DNA of 64,000 nucleotides from Cycas panzhihuaensis (GCA_023213395.1 CM041465.1:194439741-194503740), one strand, 5' to 3'; numbered from the stretch's first letter, positions 33,783 to 46,320 are shown. The notes: generated from the letters alone by a model not told the origin. Numbers and translations: made by a program.

Positions 33783-33898
33783 GTACATTATAATTGACAC
33801 AGATACAGATGACGTGTCATACACTTGTCTAATCATACAGGAAGAGGGAATATGACCCTCAAGGCTACATTAACTAAATGAAACATTATATTCTAACA
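33674..33898 (-). repeat. 3' LTR of copia E with TA expansion
   Basis: Matches 38700-38890 apart from about 10 substitutions and a TA run of about 50 bp (33729-33779), which is only about 12 bp in the partner. CCCTCTCTTAATG (33899-33911) is the polypurine tract on the minus strand. Confidence 0.9.
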
Positions 33899-33913
33899 CC
33901 CTCTCTTAATGCT

Positions 33914-34480
33914 TCATCTTTTCAATCCCAATTTGTCTCTAAGTGCTATGAACCTGTCTTTGTTGAGAGACTTTGTCAGAATGTCTGCAATGTACTCATT
34001 TGTTGAACAGTAGATCAAGTCCACCTCTTTGTTTTGAACTTTTTCTCTTATAAAGTGATGATGAACCTCAATATGTTTTGTTCTGGCATGCAGAACTAGA
34101 TTCTTGGTTAGCTTGATTGCACTTTGATTATCACAGAAAAGTGTTGTTGGTTCTTTTTGTTGTTGATCCAAATCTGATAGAAGTTGTCTAAGCCAAACTG
34201 CTTCACAAGTTACACTAACTATTGATTTATATTCTGCTTCTGTAGATGAAAGAGCAATTGTAGCCTGTCTTTTGCTACTCCAAGAGACTGTTGTTGACCC
34301 GAGGAAGAAGCAATGTCCACTTGTTGACTTCCTTTTTTCTTTGTCTCCAACCCAGTCTAAATCACAGTAACCAATTAATTTGTCTTTCTTTTGTTTTGGA
34401 TACACGAGTCTTAAATTAATAAATCCCTTTAGATATCTGAGAATCCTTTCTGCAGCTTTCTAATGTCTAATCCTAGGATC
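33914..34480 (-). pseudogene. Copia E RNase H
   Basis: A 163-codon open stretch contains the whole domain: GYCDLDWVGDKEKRKSTSG, SSTEAEYKS, LFCDNQSAIKLTKN, HARTKHIEVHHHFIREKV, DILTKSL and a terminal LGLKR. It is the only domain of E with no break inside. Confidence 0.88.
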
Positions 34481-35427
34481 CTACATATATCTTAAAACTA
34501 GACTTACTGCATATGAAATGTCAGGTCTAGTTGTTGTGAGATATATGAGACTGCCAATTAGCTGCCTATAAAGAGTTCCATCAACACATTGTTCATCTTT
34601 ACTTGGGGTGAGATCACAACTTACTTCCATAGGTGTGATGCAGGAATTACTTTTTTCCATTTTGAATCTGGATAGCAAATTTTTGATGTATCTGCTCTGA
34701 GACAAGAAAATTGGGTCTTTTCTTGTCCTATTTCTATCCCCAGATAGTAGTTCAATAACCCTAAATCAACCATTTCAAAGCCCCTTTTTAATTGTGCTCT
34801 TATATTTTCAATCAATTCAATATCACTACCACTTGGAATCATATCATCAATATAAACAGTGATGATTGTAATCAAACCTTGTCTTTTTTTGGTGTACAGG
34901 CTGGAATCTGAGCTACATCTGCAGAACCCATTCTAGATAAGGTATTTATCCAACTTGGCATACCAGGGTCTCGAGGCTTGTTTTAAACTATACAAAGCCT
35001 TTTTTAATCTGCATACTAAATTTTCTTTACCAGGCTGAACAAATCCTTCAGGCTATTTCATATAAACTTCTTCTTCAAGATCACCATTTAAGAATGCACT
35101 TGTTACATCCAATTGATAAATTTTCCAGTTGTTTTGGGCTACTAAGGCAATTATAGCTCTTCTAGTATCCAATTTGGCTACTAGAGAGAAGGTTTCTTCG
35201 TAGTCTATCCCATGAGTCTAAGTATAGCCTTTGGCAACCAGCCTTGCTTTGTATTTACTTATTTCTCCATCTGTATATTTTTTGACCTTGTACACCCACT
35301 TGCAATTGACTATTGGTTTCCCTGGTGGTAGATTAACCAAATCCTAAGTTTGATTCTTAGTGATTGATTCCATTTCTTTGTTCATAGCAGCTTCTCATTC
35401 TTTGTAGCCTTTAGCTTCTTCGAATGA
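34481..35427 (-). pseudogene. Copia E reverse transcriptase
   Basis: TVYIDDMI (YIDD catalytic motif, about 34845) and SQSRYIKNLLSRFK, LIGSLIYLTTTRPDISYAV are in two overlapping frames at 34875-34481. The N-terminal half (35420-34880) keeps CKWVYKVK, KARLVAKG, FLNGDLEEEVY and YGLKQAS in pieces separated by stops. Confidence 0.8.
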
Positions 35428-36558
35428 CTAGGGCTTCAAATTTGTGAAGAGAGCATGAGCCTTCTGACTTCTTGTTCTGTGTGCATATACATCTCCTTTG
35501 CTTTCTTCAATAGTTCTGAGATACCACCTCGGTACTCTTTTTCCTTCCTTGCTTTCCTCATTTTCAATCTTGGTTTCAGTCTCATCGGAATGTAATTCTT
35601 CCTCTCTGTTAATGGAGATTTCCTGAGATTCCCTCTCAACATCATTTGTCTCTATACCTTCTAAGGTGATTCCAGAGACTTCTTCAACTGGAAATTGTAA
35701 CTGGATTGTTCTTTTAGGAGTTTCCTCAACCAGTTGTTGCACTCCTTTGCCTTTTATATGATCATGCTCATCGAACACAACATCCCTGCTAATATAGACC
35801 TTGTTTGTCTTAGGGTCTATACATGTGTAGGGCTTTGAGTTTTTGTTATAGCCTACCATTATATATTCTATACTTTTAGAATCTAGTTTTAACCTCTTTT
35901 TATCTGGGATGTGAACAAAGGCTTTACACCCAAAGATTCTCAGATTGCTTACATCTGGTTTGATGCTAGTCCAAACTTATTCTGGAGTAATTTGATCCAG
36001 AACTTTTGCAGGACTTTTGTTTATGAGATATGCAGCTATGATGACTGCTTCTGCCCAGTAGATTTTTGAGCTCTGACTTTCTTCAAGCATGCATCTAGCC
36101 ATCTCCATGATTATTCTATTCATTCGTTCAGCACCTCCATTTGACTGAGGGGTATAAGGAGTTGTCACTTGTCTTCTGATTCCATGTGTTTTGCAGAAGT
36201 GCAAAAAATCGTTCGATATGTATTCGCCTCCACCATCTGACCTGATACATTTTACTTTCGCTCCAGATTCCAATTCAACTTCTGCTTTAAATTCCTTGAA
36301 TTTCTCAAACAGCTTAGATTCACAATACAGAAAGTCAATCCAAGTTCTTCTAGAAAAATCATCAATGAAGGTCAAAAAATATCTAGCACCGTTGATTGAA
36401 CATGGTGTGAGAGGACCACAGAGATCAATGTGTACTGGTTCCAATTTGCTTTGTGCTCGCCATTCATTAGCTTTAAACGGAAAACAATTTTGTTTTCCTA
36501 GCATACAACTTTTACACATGAGATAATGAAAAGAAATGTTAGGAAGACCATCAACCAT
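35428..36558 (-). pseudogene. Copia E integrase
   Basis: The zinc region CKSCMLGKQ leads to the core: Asp in HIDLCGP, DDFSRRTW, Asp in RSDGGGEY and Glu in NGGAERMNR. The catalytic triad is intact over 193 open codons (36558-35977). A TAA follows LDQITPE. The C-terminal part resumes at 35859 with VGYNKNSKPY and YISRDVVFDE, then RVPRWYLRTIEE. Confidence 0.85.
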
Positions 36559-37080
36559 TGCAGTTGCATTAGTCTATTAGAAGAGATGTGCCCATACTTC
36601 AAATGCCACAATTTATTATTATCAGTGTTAACTGCAATGCATGCTTTCTCATTGATGTAAACAGGTTTTGAAAGTAACTTATAGAGATCGTTACTTTCTA
36701 TGCCTTTTGCAATCATTGCACCTCCATCTTTTATGTCTAGAATATAACAAAAACCATTTTCATCAAACACATTTCTCAGCTTTTTCTTTCTTAGTTGAGA
36801 GATACACAGGAGATTCTTTTTCAATCCTATGATAAAAAGTACATTGCCAATTTTTTGTATCCCTCCTTTTATTTCAATGGCTATGGTACCAAATCCTCTG
36901 ATATTCAGAGGATGTTTATCTCCCAATTCAATAGACTGATGAGAGGAAAAAGGTTTAGAGATTCAAACCAGTCCTCTTTCCTAGTCATATGTAAGAATGC
37001 CCTAGAATTAATATACCAAGTTTCTTCATCTCCAAGGCGAGCTGTGAGAGTAGCTATGAATGTAGTTTCCTCCTCATCTT
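36559..37080 (-). pseudogene. Copia E aspartic protease
   Basis: The catalytic segment near 36985-37020 reads NSRAFLHM in place of DSGASxHM, so the catalytic Asp is Asn and the Gly is Arg. The flap region IRGFGTIAIEIKGGIQKIGNVLFI and integrase-proximal LWHLKYGHISSNRL follow in the 36926-36498 stretch. Inactive by active-site loss. Confidence 0.75.
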
Positions 37081-38008
37081 GATCGTCCTGTTCCTTGATG
37101 AAGTTCCCTGCAAGTCATTTGCCTTTCTAAATTTTGGATCTTCTCTATAGGCATTGATATGGATAGTGTCTAGATCATTCGCAGTGATAGCAAACACCAA
37201 AGGCTCTGCAATTACTGGAGTAGTGTCCTGGTCTCCCACAGTCGAAACATATTATGGCCTCTCTAGGAGGTAAGCTACGACCTTGACCACGGTTGTCTTG
37301 ACTTCTTCCTCAAGACATACTTCGTGTGTTAGAAGTTCTACCACGTTCGCGAGATTGACCCCTACCTTCGGGTCCCAGATGAAGTTTGGTAACAAATACA
37401 TCTTTAGTTTCTGTCATGCCTTCATATCACTTGTTTCTCAATTCCTACCTTAAAAGGAGCCTATTAATGTGTCAAGTGTCATATTACTAATTTGATCATT
37501 ATTAGTGATCGTGTTAATCGTTACATTAAATGACTTGGGTAGCTTGCTTGCTACCATCTCAACTATCCCTTGTTCTTCAATTTTGGCACCTGCACTCAGC
37601 AAATCATTCCTAATGGAAATAATTTTATGAAGAAATTCAGAGATGGTTTCAAATTCCTTCATAAGCAACTTGAACAAATCCTCCTTAAGTGCTATAATCG
37701 GTGCTCTGTTTTTTCTGACCATAAAAATTCTCAAACAACTTCCAAACTTCTAAGGACGAATTTACGTTCTCTACATAAACAAGGAGAGGATCTAAAATGG
37801 AAAGCTTCAATGTGATTAGACTTGCATTGTCCCTTTCTTCCCAGCTGGGATAACCTATGTCATCTTCATCTGGCTTTGGTTCTTTGCCTCTAGCAATTTT
37901 CCAAGCATTTTTAGCTCTTAGTAGGGTCTCAATCTTAATTTTCCAAACATGGTAGTTGGTAGCAGTCAACTGATCTTGTTCTGACAAGGCTAGAACAAAA
38001 GAATCCAT
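37081..38008 (-). pseudogene. Copia E gag
   Basis: The ATG at 38008 opens MDSFVLALSEQDQLTATNY, then VWKIKIETLLRAKNAWKIARG and capsid helices. A frameshift near 37700-37735 moves to the 37734-37450 stretch (LFKLLMKEFETISEFL...LPKSF). A complete knuckle CFDCGRPGHYSSNC lies near 37200-37245. Confidence 0.82.
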
Positions 38009-38683
38009 TTTTTGAGAACCAAAGATGTGTGAACAGAGGTCAAGAATTGGCCATGGCCGTACGACTGTACAAAATTCCATGTGGAAATCAAGGTGGACAA
38101 ACACAAATAAAAGTGGACTCAAAATTTAGATCTTGTCACCAAGATTCCGATTCTACAATTAGTTTTTGAAAATCCTTTCAAAAAATTGAAAAAACAGGCC
38201 CAAAAGAGAAGAGACTAATAGCTAGGATTTTAGCAAAAACTGCTTCAATCTTCTCAAAACTTCAGCCAAAATGAATGAAAGCGGATTCAAATCCTTAGTC
38301 ACAAAGAATAGACCAAATTTGAGTTAGGTTTAACCAAATTTTTGGCGAATCAACGCTAAAATCTATGATTTTCTTCACAAACCTGCGCAGCCGCAAAATG
38401 GGAAAACAAACCCTGAAAATGGCCTCAGATGAACTTGCTCCAGAAGGAAAAAGTGGCGCCCACATTGAGGCAGTCCTACAGACCAAATTTCATCAAATTT
38501 TGAGGAGGTCAAAATTTTTCGAGTCCATACATGTCCGTACGGTGGATAATTTTGATGGTCTGAAACTTCTTCTAAGAGATTTGACTTGTCCTCTGTCCTT
38601 CTTAAGACTTATGTTGATCAACTAACCCAAAGACCTCTTTATAGTAGCTTCAAAAACTTTTGATCAGGTAGCCAGGCTGGCCT
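38009..38683 (-). other. Untranslated leader of copia E
   Basis: Two GTAC-rich motifs, at about 38042-38085 near gag and 38515-38560 near the PBS, correspond in position and sequence to those of copia C, G and H. No reading frame of note. Confidence 0.65.
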
Positions 38684-38695
38684 ACTCTGATACCA
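38684..38695 (-). other. Primer-binding site of copia E
   Basis: The minus strand reads TGGTATCAGAGT beside the LTR: initiator-Met type with one change at the last base. Confidence 0.9.
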
Positions 38696-38890
38696 TGTCA
38701 GATAAGCAAGAGAATTGATATCAGAAAAGACTGATATGTATTAGATAGATCAAGTACATATATATACATGTTGCACATTGTAATCGACACGGATACAAAT
38801 GACACATGTCATACACTTGTCTAATCATACAAGAAGAGGGAATATGACCCTCAAGGCTACATTAACTAGATGAAACATTATATTCTAACA
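38696..38890 (-). repeat. 5' LTR of copia E
   Basis: 195 bp, TGTCAGAT...TTCTAACA, complete at both ends. It shows that the left LTR begins four bases late. Confidence 0.92.
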
Positions 38891-39002
38891 AGTATGACTG
38901 AGAAGTCTTTTGCATGCATAATCGCCTTTACTTTACTAACAAAAGTCCTATTCATCCTTTCATCTACACCATTTTGCTGTGGTGTATAAGGAGAAGTTAG
39001 TT
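38891..39002 (+). repeat. 112-bp flanking duplication of copia E, right copy
   Basis: Second copy of 33562-33673, continuing at 39003 into copia D integrase sequence absent from the left side. Confidence 0.9.
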
Positions 39003-39237
39003 GACGTTTGATGTAATTATCAATGCAAAATTGGATGATTATTTAGATGTGAATTCACCAGCGTTGTCAAATCGCAGAATCTTTATTGGTATATCTAACT
39101 CCTTCTCTATAGCAAGTTTGAATTCTTTGAACTTAGAGGATGCTTCTGATTTGTGTTTCATACAATATATCTAAACCTTGTATGAGAAATCATCTATAAA
39201 CGTGATGAAGTAAAGTGCTCCACCAAGAGAATGAGTG
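38891..39237 (-). pseudogene. Copia D integrase catalytic core
   Basis: Minus-strand reading gives KFKEFKLAIEKEL, LRFDNAGEFTS (second Asp block) and a broken end of the core. Copia F interrupts it at 39238; the N-terminal part resumes at 46870. Confidence 0.7.
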
Positions 39238-39785
39238 TGTTAAAAGTGCCAAAGGCCTATGAAACCCAAGATCAAGAAGATAATTCACTCTAGTTCTAGA
39301 AAGCATGAGAACATGGCTAACAAAGGAAATGAAATGAAAGATGATCAAGATCAAAGTCCAAAGAGCAAGATGATACCAAATTGGGAGGAGATGGAATTGG
39401 TCTAATCTCCAAAGGAATACCAGTTGATTAGTAGACTGATAACATAACAATACAACTCCAACTCTACATATGAAACATGAGAAGAGGTCTCAATATATAA
39501 AGAAATTGAAGAGACCTAACAGCATTGGTGTTTAACAAGTGTCAAACATCCAAGCTACATGGAATGCACGTCTTACATGTCATGCATGAAGGACATGTGT
39601 CCTTTCGGCCTCTCAAGTCAGAAAAGATGCATGAGGGTCCATTTGACCCTTTAGTGATAATGTTGTGTCACTAGAAAGAATGTGGGTGTGCACTTTATCA
39701 CTTAAGTGATAAGTCACCCCATAAAGTATAAATAATGAATGAAAAAATAAAGTACATACTTAACATGTAAACATAAAATTTAACA
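39238..39785 (-). repeat. 3' LTR of copia F
   Basis: 548 bp, TGTTAAAAGTG...AATTTAACA, followed by CCCCCCTTATT (39786-39796), the polypurine tract on the minus strand. Confidence 0.93.
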
Positions 39786-39796
39786 CCCCCCTTATT

Positions 39797-40454
39797 GTTT
39801 ACAATGTTAAGTCAGACCCCAAGACCATCTCTAAATTTTACAAATTTTTCTCTACCAAGAGGCTTAGTAAAGATATATGTTGTCTACTCCTCTGTAAGTT
39901 TGTACTGGAGGTTGATCTCACCGTTCTGCACATGCTCTCTGATGAAGTGATGATGAACCTCAATGTATTTGGTCCATGCATGAAAGACTAGATTCTTAGC
40001 CAACTTGAGCACACTTTGATTATCACAATATATCCTGGTGGGGTGATCTTGTTCAAGTCCAAGCTCCCCAAAAATCCGTCGTAGCCAAATAGCCTCACAA
40101 GCTGCATTGACTGCAGCTTTGTACTCTGTTTCGGTGGAGGACAAGGTAACATTAGGTTGCTTCTTACAACTCCATGAAACAACTCTTGAACCAAGGGCAA
40201 AACAGTAACCCGAGGTGGATCTCTGGCTATCCTAGAGCTTCCCAACCAGAATTTGCGAACCCTTCCAAGATGAAGTCCTCATTATATGCATACTAAAGGC
40301 CATGCTGCAATGTGCCTTTGATGTATTTCAGTATGCGTTTTGTCGCATTCCAATGCTTCTAATTGGGTTGAGACATGTATCTAGAACAAATCCCAACTGT
40401 AAATGAAATGTCTGGTCAAGTGTTGGTGAGATAAATGAGGCTACCAATCAACTG
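39797..40454 (-). pseudogene. Copia F RNase H
   Basis: The 40144-39884 stretch carries SSTETEYKAAVNAACEAIWLRR, IYCDNQSVLKLAKN and TKYIEVHHHFIREHVQNGE. The upstream part (40454-40150) is recognisable as the RT/RNase H connection but has several stops. Confidence 0.82.
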
Positions 40455-41401
40455 TCAGTAAAGAGTGGGATCTACAGGTTCAGCTTCCTCATTGAGAGTA
40501 AGCTTTGTTCCATTTTCCATAGGCGTTGGTGTTGGCTTGTAGTCATGCATCATGAACCGCTGCAAAATGTCCCAAGAATATTTTGCTTGGGATATGAAGA
40601 TATAGCCTGGTTGTTGCCATACCTCAAAGCCTAGAAAATAATGTAGAAATCCAAGATATGGCATTTCGAAACTTCTCTTCAAATCAATCTGGAGAATTTG
40701 TATCATCTTAGTGTCATTACCAATGATCACTAAGTCATCAACATACAAGACAATAAAGATAGCATGGTAATTCCCAACTTTGATGTACAAGTTAGGATCT
40801 GATGTGGATCAATAAAAACCATATCTCAAAAAATAATCATCGATTTTTTAATACCATGCACGAGGAGCTTGTTTCAAGCCATACAAAGCCTTTTCAGGTG
40901 ACAAACCATGTGCTCCTTGCCTTGTACTTTGTAACCAAGAGGTTGCTCCAAATATACCTCCTCCCGAAGATCGCCATTGAGAAAAGCACTCTTCACGTCC
41001 ATATGATAAGTTGGCCATTTGCATTGAGTAGCTAAGGCTAAGATGAGTCTGATGGTATTCATATTGGCAACAGGTGCAAAAGTCTCTTCATAATCAATGC
41101 CTTCCTTTTGTTTGAATCCCTTTGCAACAAGTCGGGCCTTTTGGCGCTTAAGTATTCCATCAGAATGGAATTTGGTCATATAGACCCATTTGCAACTGAT
41201 TGTCTGTTTGTGCTTAGGCAATTCTACCAAATCCCATGTTCCATTCTTTTCAATAAAATGGATCTCTTCATCCATGGCAGCTTTCCAATTGTCATTTAGA
41301 TGCCTCCTCAAAGGTGGAAGGCTCATCAACATAAAGCACTTCAACCATAAGTGCATAATTGGTTTGCTGCCTATACTTTGATGGACATTTTCCTTCAACA
41401 A
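40455..41401 (-). pseudogene. Copia F reverse transcriptase
   Basis: The 41401-40874 stretch holds NGTWDLVELP, CKWVYMTKFHSDG, KARLVAKGFKQKEGIDYEETFAPV, HMDVKSAFLNGDLREEVYLEQP. A shift near 40880 is followed by 40790-40455 with the intact LYVDDLVIIGND and HYFLGFEVW. Confidence 0.86.
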
Positions 41402-42594
41402 TTTGGTCGTCCTGAACAGTCTGTGTATACCATTTAGGCAATTTTTTTAACTAATGTTACTTGAACCTCAATGTCTTCTAGTCTGAGTGTTGGATCAATA
41501 GAAAATGTGCTAGGATCAAAGGGAGTGGAATTTGATGATGTGGACGGTCAAACTGGTGCAGATGATGTACATGATGTGGAAGATTGAGAGGGAAGGAAAG
41601 CCTCAAAAATCATTTTGCCTTTATGAAGAGGAGGTTGGATGGATGCAGATTCCAACTCCTTATGTTCTTCTTCAGCAAAGATTACATCTCTTGAGCGATG
41701 CATTTTCTTCCCAAGAGGATCATACAACTTGTAAGCTTTGCTATGAGTGGCATAGCCTACAAAAATACATTTTAGACTATGTTTGTCTAACTTAGATCTT
41801 TGTTGATCGGGGATGTGCATGTATGCAATGCACCCAAATGTCTTTCAGTGACTGATAGTAGGCTTTTTGCCAGACCAAGCTTCTTCTGGTGTGATGTCGG
41901 TGACTGTTAAAGTAGGACTCTGATTTGCCACATAAGCAGTTGTGTGGAATGTTTCTGCCCAATATGCTTATGTGAGTCCTTTTGCATGGATCATAGCTTT
42001 GGCTTCGTTTGCCAAAGTTCTCTTCATACATTCAGAGACTTTGTTTTGTTGAGGAGTATGTGGAATAGTGAGTTGTCTCCAAATGTCGTTATCCTTGTAG
42101 AATTGAGTGAATTCTTTTAAAATGAATTCACCTCCATTATCTGACCTTAGAATTTTGATTGTATAGCTAGATTCATTCTCTAATTCAAGCTTGAATTCCT
42201 TAAACTTCTAGAATGCTTCAGACTTTTGTTTGATGAAGTAAACCCAAACTTTGTGAGAAAAATCATCTATGAAGGCAATGTAGTACAGTGCTCCTCCAAA
42301 AGATGTTGTGGACATAGGTCCACATAAATCAGAATATATCAATTGCAAAGGATATGATGCACGCCATGCTTTGCCTTTAAGGAAAGGCAATCGATGTAGT
42401 GTCCCTATTATACATGCTTCACAAAGACATTTTGAACCATATAGCTTTGGAAGGCCATGCACCATGTTCTTGTTTATCATCAACTTTATATTGTCTAAAC
42501 TCAAGTGGCCTAGGCGATGATGCCAAAGTTGCATCTTTGTTGATGATTGTGTGATAGAGCAAGCAAAATCAAGAGTTAAATTATTTGCATTCAA
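41402..42594 (-). pseudogene. Copia F integrase
   Basis: LWHHRLGHLSL and CLCEAC (HHCC), Asp in YSDLCGP, AFIDDFSHKVW, Asp in RSDNGGEF, and Glu in the damaged NKVSECMKR (usually NGVSERMNR). The C-terminal part (41820-41548) has MHIPDQQRSKLDKHSLKCI and RSRDVIFAEE. Stops lie near 42208 and 41850. Confidence 0.84.
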
Positions 42595-43061
42595 CTTATA
42601 AAGGCCATGGTCTTCATGACCAATGGCTACAACTTAATCATGCTTGTCATTGATGACACATATCCCATTTTTAAACAAAATGTTCATCTGTTGCTTGTCC
42701 AATTGGTTAACAAATAGCAAACTCTCTCCATAGAAGGGATAAAGTAGGCATCACCATTGGGAAATGTTGAAGAAGGATTTGAAGAAGAATGAAATGAGGC
42801 AACTTGGCCTATACCAGAAATCTGCATTGATTCATTGTTGCCAAAGGTCACTGATTGACCATTTCCTTCTTTGATGTCATAAAGGAGTTCTTCACTCCCT
42901 GTCATGTGATATGATGCCCCTGAGTCGATGATCCAAGTTTGATCAACATTTGATGTGTGATAAGAACAAAGTAGCTTATCCTCATCTACAGACTGACCTG
43001 TGTGGCATTGATTGCCACCTCTGCAATCCCCCCCTTCCTCTTTGACTTCCTTGACATGCAC
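42595..43061 (-). pseudogene. Copia F aspartic protease
   Basis: TWIIDSGASYHMTGSEELL keeps the catalytic DSG; VTFGNNESMQISGIGQV follows. Open for 125 codons from 43061 to 42684. Confidence 0.84.
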
Positions 43062-43982
43062 TTCGATTTGGTCGAGGGGGTGTTGTTGTTGTTATTATTG
43101 AAACCATTGCTACTGTTGAAATTGTTGACGAGGCTATTGTTGCCTCTAATGCTGCTGATGTGGTTGCTGCTAATGTGTACGCTGAAGGTCGGCTCTCTTC
43201 TTTCTGCAATCAAGAGCTATGTGGCCAACCTTACCACAATAATGACAAATGACATTGGTTTTTGAGGTGCCAATGTTCATATTCCCAAACTATTTTGTGA
43301 GTGAAGGTTTGGGATTTTGCTTGGCCTTTAACTTGGCTATGAATGCTCCTGAAGTAGATGCTCTATCATCATTTTCTTTGTCATAAATTCGCTCCTCTTG
43401 AAATAACAAACTCTCAAGTTGGTTGAAAGACATACCTGAAAGTGAGCCATCTCGTGTAACAGATGAGATGAAACAACTAAAATCTTTAGGCAAAGCTCGA
43501 ATAGTGGTTGTTACAAACTCATCCCTAGAAGCAGGTTTGCCTAAAGTATTCAATTCATTACATATTTCTTTGATAGAAGCAAGAAATGCCAACATAGGCT
43601 TTACATATTTTATAGAATATAGTTTTGCTTTCACCAACAAAATGCGAGCTTCATCTCACCTTTCATACAAAGAGGACAAAATGTCCCAAGCTTTCTTAGA
43701 TGTTTCAACATTTGAAATATTTTGATCAACATTAACATCAATAACCATATGTAAAAATGCCAAGGCTATTTCATCCTTGGCCTCCCAAGTAGCAATATAA
43801 TCAACATCAGAATCAACAACACCATCAAGCTCCATAGCTACATGTAGAGGAATTCTACCAGAAATATAATCCCAAAGTTCATTCGTCTTTAAGAGGTTTT
43901 GTGTTTGCCTCTTCCAATCTTGATAATTCTCTTGACCTATTAATTTGATTGTGCATGCATTAAGCATGATTAGAGCAACCAT
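43062..43982 (-). pseudogene. Copia F gag
   Basis: The ATG at 43982 opens a Gag with KLIGQENYQDWKRQTQNLL and KDEIALAFLHMVID. A TGA after SLYER (43656) and a stop at 43290 break one continuing frame. The knuckle CHYCGKVGHIALDC is intact (about 43210-43250). A Gln-rich tract with Gln-to-stop changes follows. Confidence 0.84.
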
Positions 43983-46306
43983 GTTAAAGTTATAGAAAAC
44001 TTGAAGCTAGCAAATGACTTAAAAACTCTATGCTTTCGTTGCTTAAGTTCCACCTTCTAACAAAACCAAAAGTCCTGATCTTACTAGAAGATCCAACAAC
44101 TGAATGGAGCGATGAGGGGTGGAGGACTAGGCAAAAGAGTTGGTCCAACTCTGATCTATAAAAGAGATCCAACAGTTGACCAAGCCAAATCTAGGACAAG
44201 GCAGGTAGGGTTGATCTGCATGGACGTACCATGCTTTTCTTGGGATTCACAGCCTCAATAACACCCTTTTCGAACCTCCTTTCCCTCAAACAACCTTAAT
44301 TGTCATGTACTAACCGTATAGTTGGTTGGTCCCCTAGGAAATGCACCAAGCTTAAGGTTATTTTAGAAGCAAGGTTTGAACCTTTTTCGGGCCTCTCCAA
44401 CAAGATTTTTAAAGTCACTTTTAAGAGGATTAAAGTGAACTTAGGATTAATTTTACTTGGATGATGTACTTATGAAAAATGCATGAACAAGCTTACAATG
44501 AAAAGGTTTCAAAGGAAACAACTTAATACATCAAAAAGAACACTTAGAAGTGTTGTTACAAGAGCACTTTATGAAGTGAAAGAGTGCTTAACAAATCCAA
44601 GTAAAAAATGCTCGAGTACAATGTGTTTTAAGAAAGAAATAAGCACTTGAAAAATCAAGAAAGTGCTAAGTACTTAAGAAAAGAATGCGATGCCTTGTGA
44701 TGAAGGTATAGGTTGATTCCTTTTAATGCTCAAGCTTTGGAGAGACAGAAAACCACTTTGTGAAATGAACACACCAAGCACCAAGTGTTGGGACTTTAAA
44801 ATAGTCCCAACAATCAAAAGAGGTAAAGTGATTTTATTAAGAGAAAGTGTCCTTGAGCCCTTTTGAGACTTAGGGCAATAGGTCACCATGCAAGATGCCT
44901 TAGAGAAAATGTTTGAGATAGTAATAAATATCACTTTTACAATGTAATAAACACTTTAAAAATCACTTTAAGAAAGCTTTTTAACACTTGTACAACATCA
45001 AATAAGTGTTAAAGAAAGCTTGAAATGCCAAAACAAAGGCTGAAATTTATCTTTTTGTAATTTGTATTTGAAGAACACCTCGCAGGGAGCCTTAGGAAGC
45101 ACTTTAAAACAAGTGTTTTTAGTCTTTAATAATGAGAGAATGACTAAACAACAGCCATTTAATAAAGTCACTAAGTATCAATGAAGAATTTTTTATCTTT
45201 AAAGTGATTTAAAAGTGAAAAAAGGTGAATTTTTCCTTATAAAATTTTAAGCATTAGGTCATCATGCAAGGTGCCTTAAGTAAAAAATGCTTAAAATGAT
45301 GAAAAAATCTCACTTTTGATGTAAATAACACTTGAAGTCACATAAATTAGTCGTTTTATCACAAGATCAAAAAAGCCTGAATGTTAAAATACTTAAAAGT
45401 GCTGAAAAAGCTTAAATTTGGCTTTAAAAAAGTGATTTTGATTATTTAATGAATAAACTTTGGGTTATAAAGTTTATAAAAAAAGAGAATATTCATAAGA
45501 ATATTCTTAATAACATAACCCCATGTTATAAACATAAAGTTCAAAATCAAATTTTTATGAAAAATAAAAATTTGAACGGCAACGCGGGCCGCATGACAAA
45601 TCCTTCAGAGTGATAGAACTCTCTCCACAGAGCTCGAATTGACACAAGACTTCAGGAGGTGGGGTGCAGTACCAGGACGAAGGTTCAGCTCAAATTTCAT
45701 GAGCTAAAACGAATCGCAGAAAGAGAACGAAGAGTAACAGCATTTAGATGGGCGCACAGTCCGTTGAGGTGAAAATCAGTCGTACGTCCTCTTAAGACTT
45801 TGTTTCTTCTCTGTAGATTAATCATGAGACCCACTGAAGGGTGTAGGAACTTCTCAATGAAGCAGATCTGCAATATTAAAAGTAGCACGAGTGTTGGGGT
45901 TTGAGGGTTTAAGGGTTGAAAATGCCCAGAACTTGATCTAGAGCCTGTAGGGAGTTTGAATTTTCAAGTAATCTCAGTCAGTGAGATTAAAAATCAGCAT
46001 AACACTCCAGCACCCTGTTCTACAAGAAGTACCAGCTAAAAAATACAGTTTTTAGTGGAAAAATCACAAAAAACGTGAGTAAATTAGCTCAAAACCCTTG
46101 AAGGAGATCTGGAAAAAAAAATTCAGATCTAAGAATAATCAGCTCCAGCTTTTAAAATGCTCCAAAAAAAGCTTTGATCTACAACGATAGATTTAGACAA
46201 ACCTTGGATCGCCTTCGGAGTGAAGGTCGTCACCAAGGGTTTGTAAAACCCACACTTGGTCTCTCTTGAAGAAGAAATCAGAACAAAGGGAACAGGCCTC
46301 CTCTAA
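43983..46306 (-). other. Long untranslated leader of copia F
   Basis: 2.3 kb of AAGTG/CACTT-rich sequence. Two related stretches start with AGGTCA.CATGCAAG.TGCCTTA at 44881 and 45257, suggesting an internal duplication about 375 bp apart. No conserved reading frame was found. Confidence 0.6.
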
Positions 46307-46318
46307 GCTCTGATACCA
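46307..46318 (-). other. Primer-binding site of copia F
   Basis: The minus strand reads TGGTATCAGAGC, two bases from the LTR. Confidence 0.92.
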
Positions 46319-46320
46319 AA

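Larger units (their letters stand above)
33674..38890 (-). mobile_element. Copia E: Ty1/copia element nested in copia D
   Basis: LTRs of 225 and 195 bp, PBS and polypurine tract, and all copia domains are on the minus strand. It is related to copia C in LTR ends, leader motifs and proteins. The left LTR lacks its terminal TGTC, and the flanks form a 112-bp direct duplication instead of 5 bp. Confidence 0.92.
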
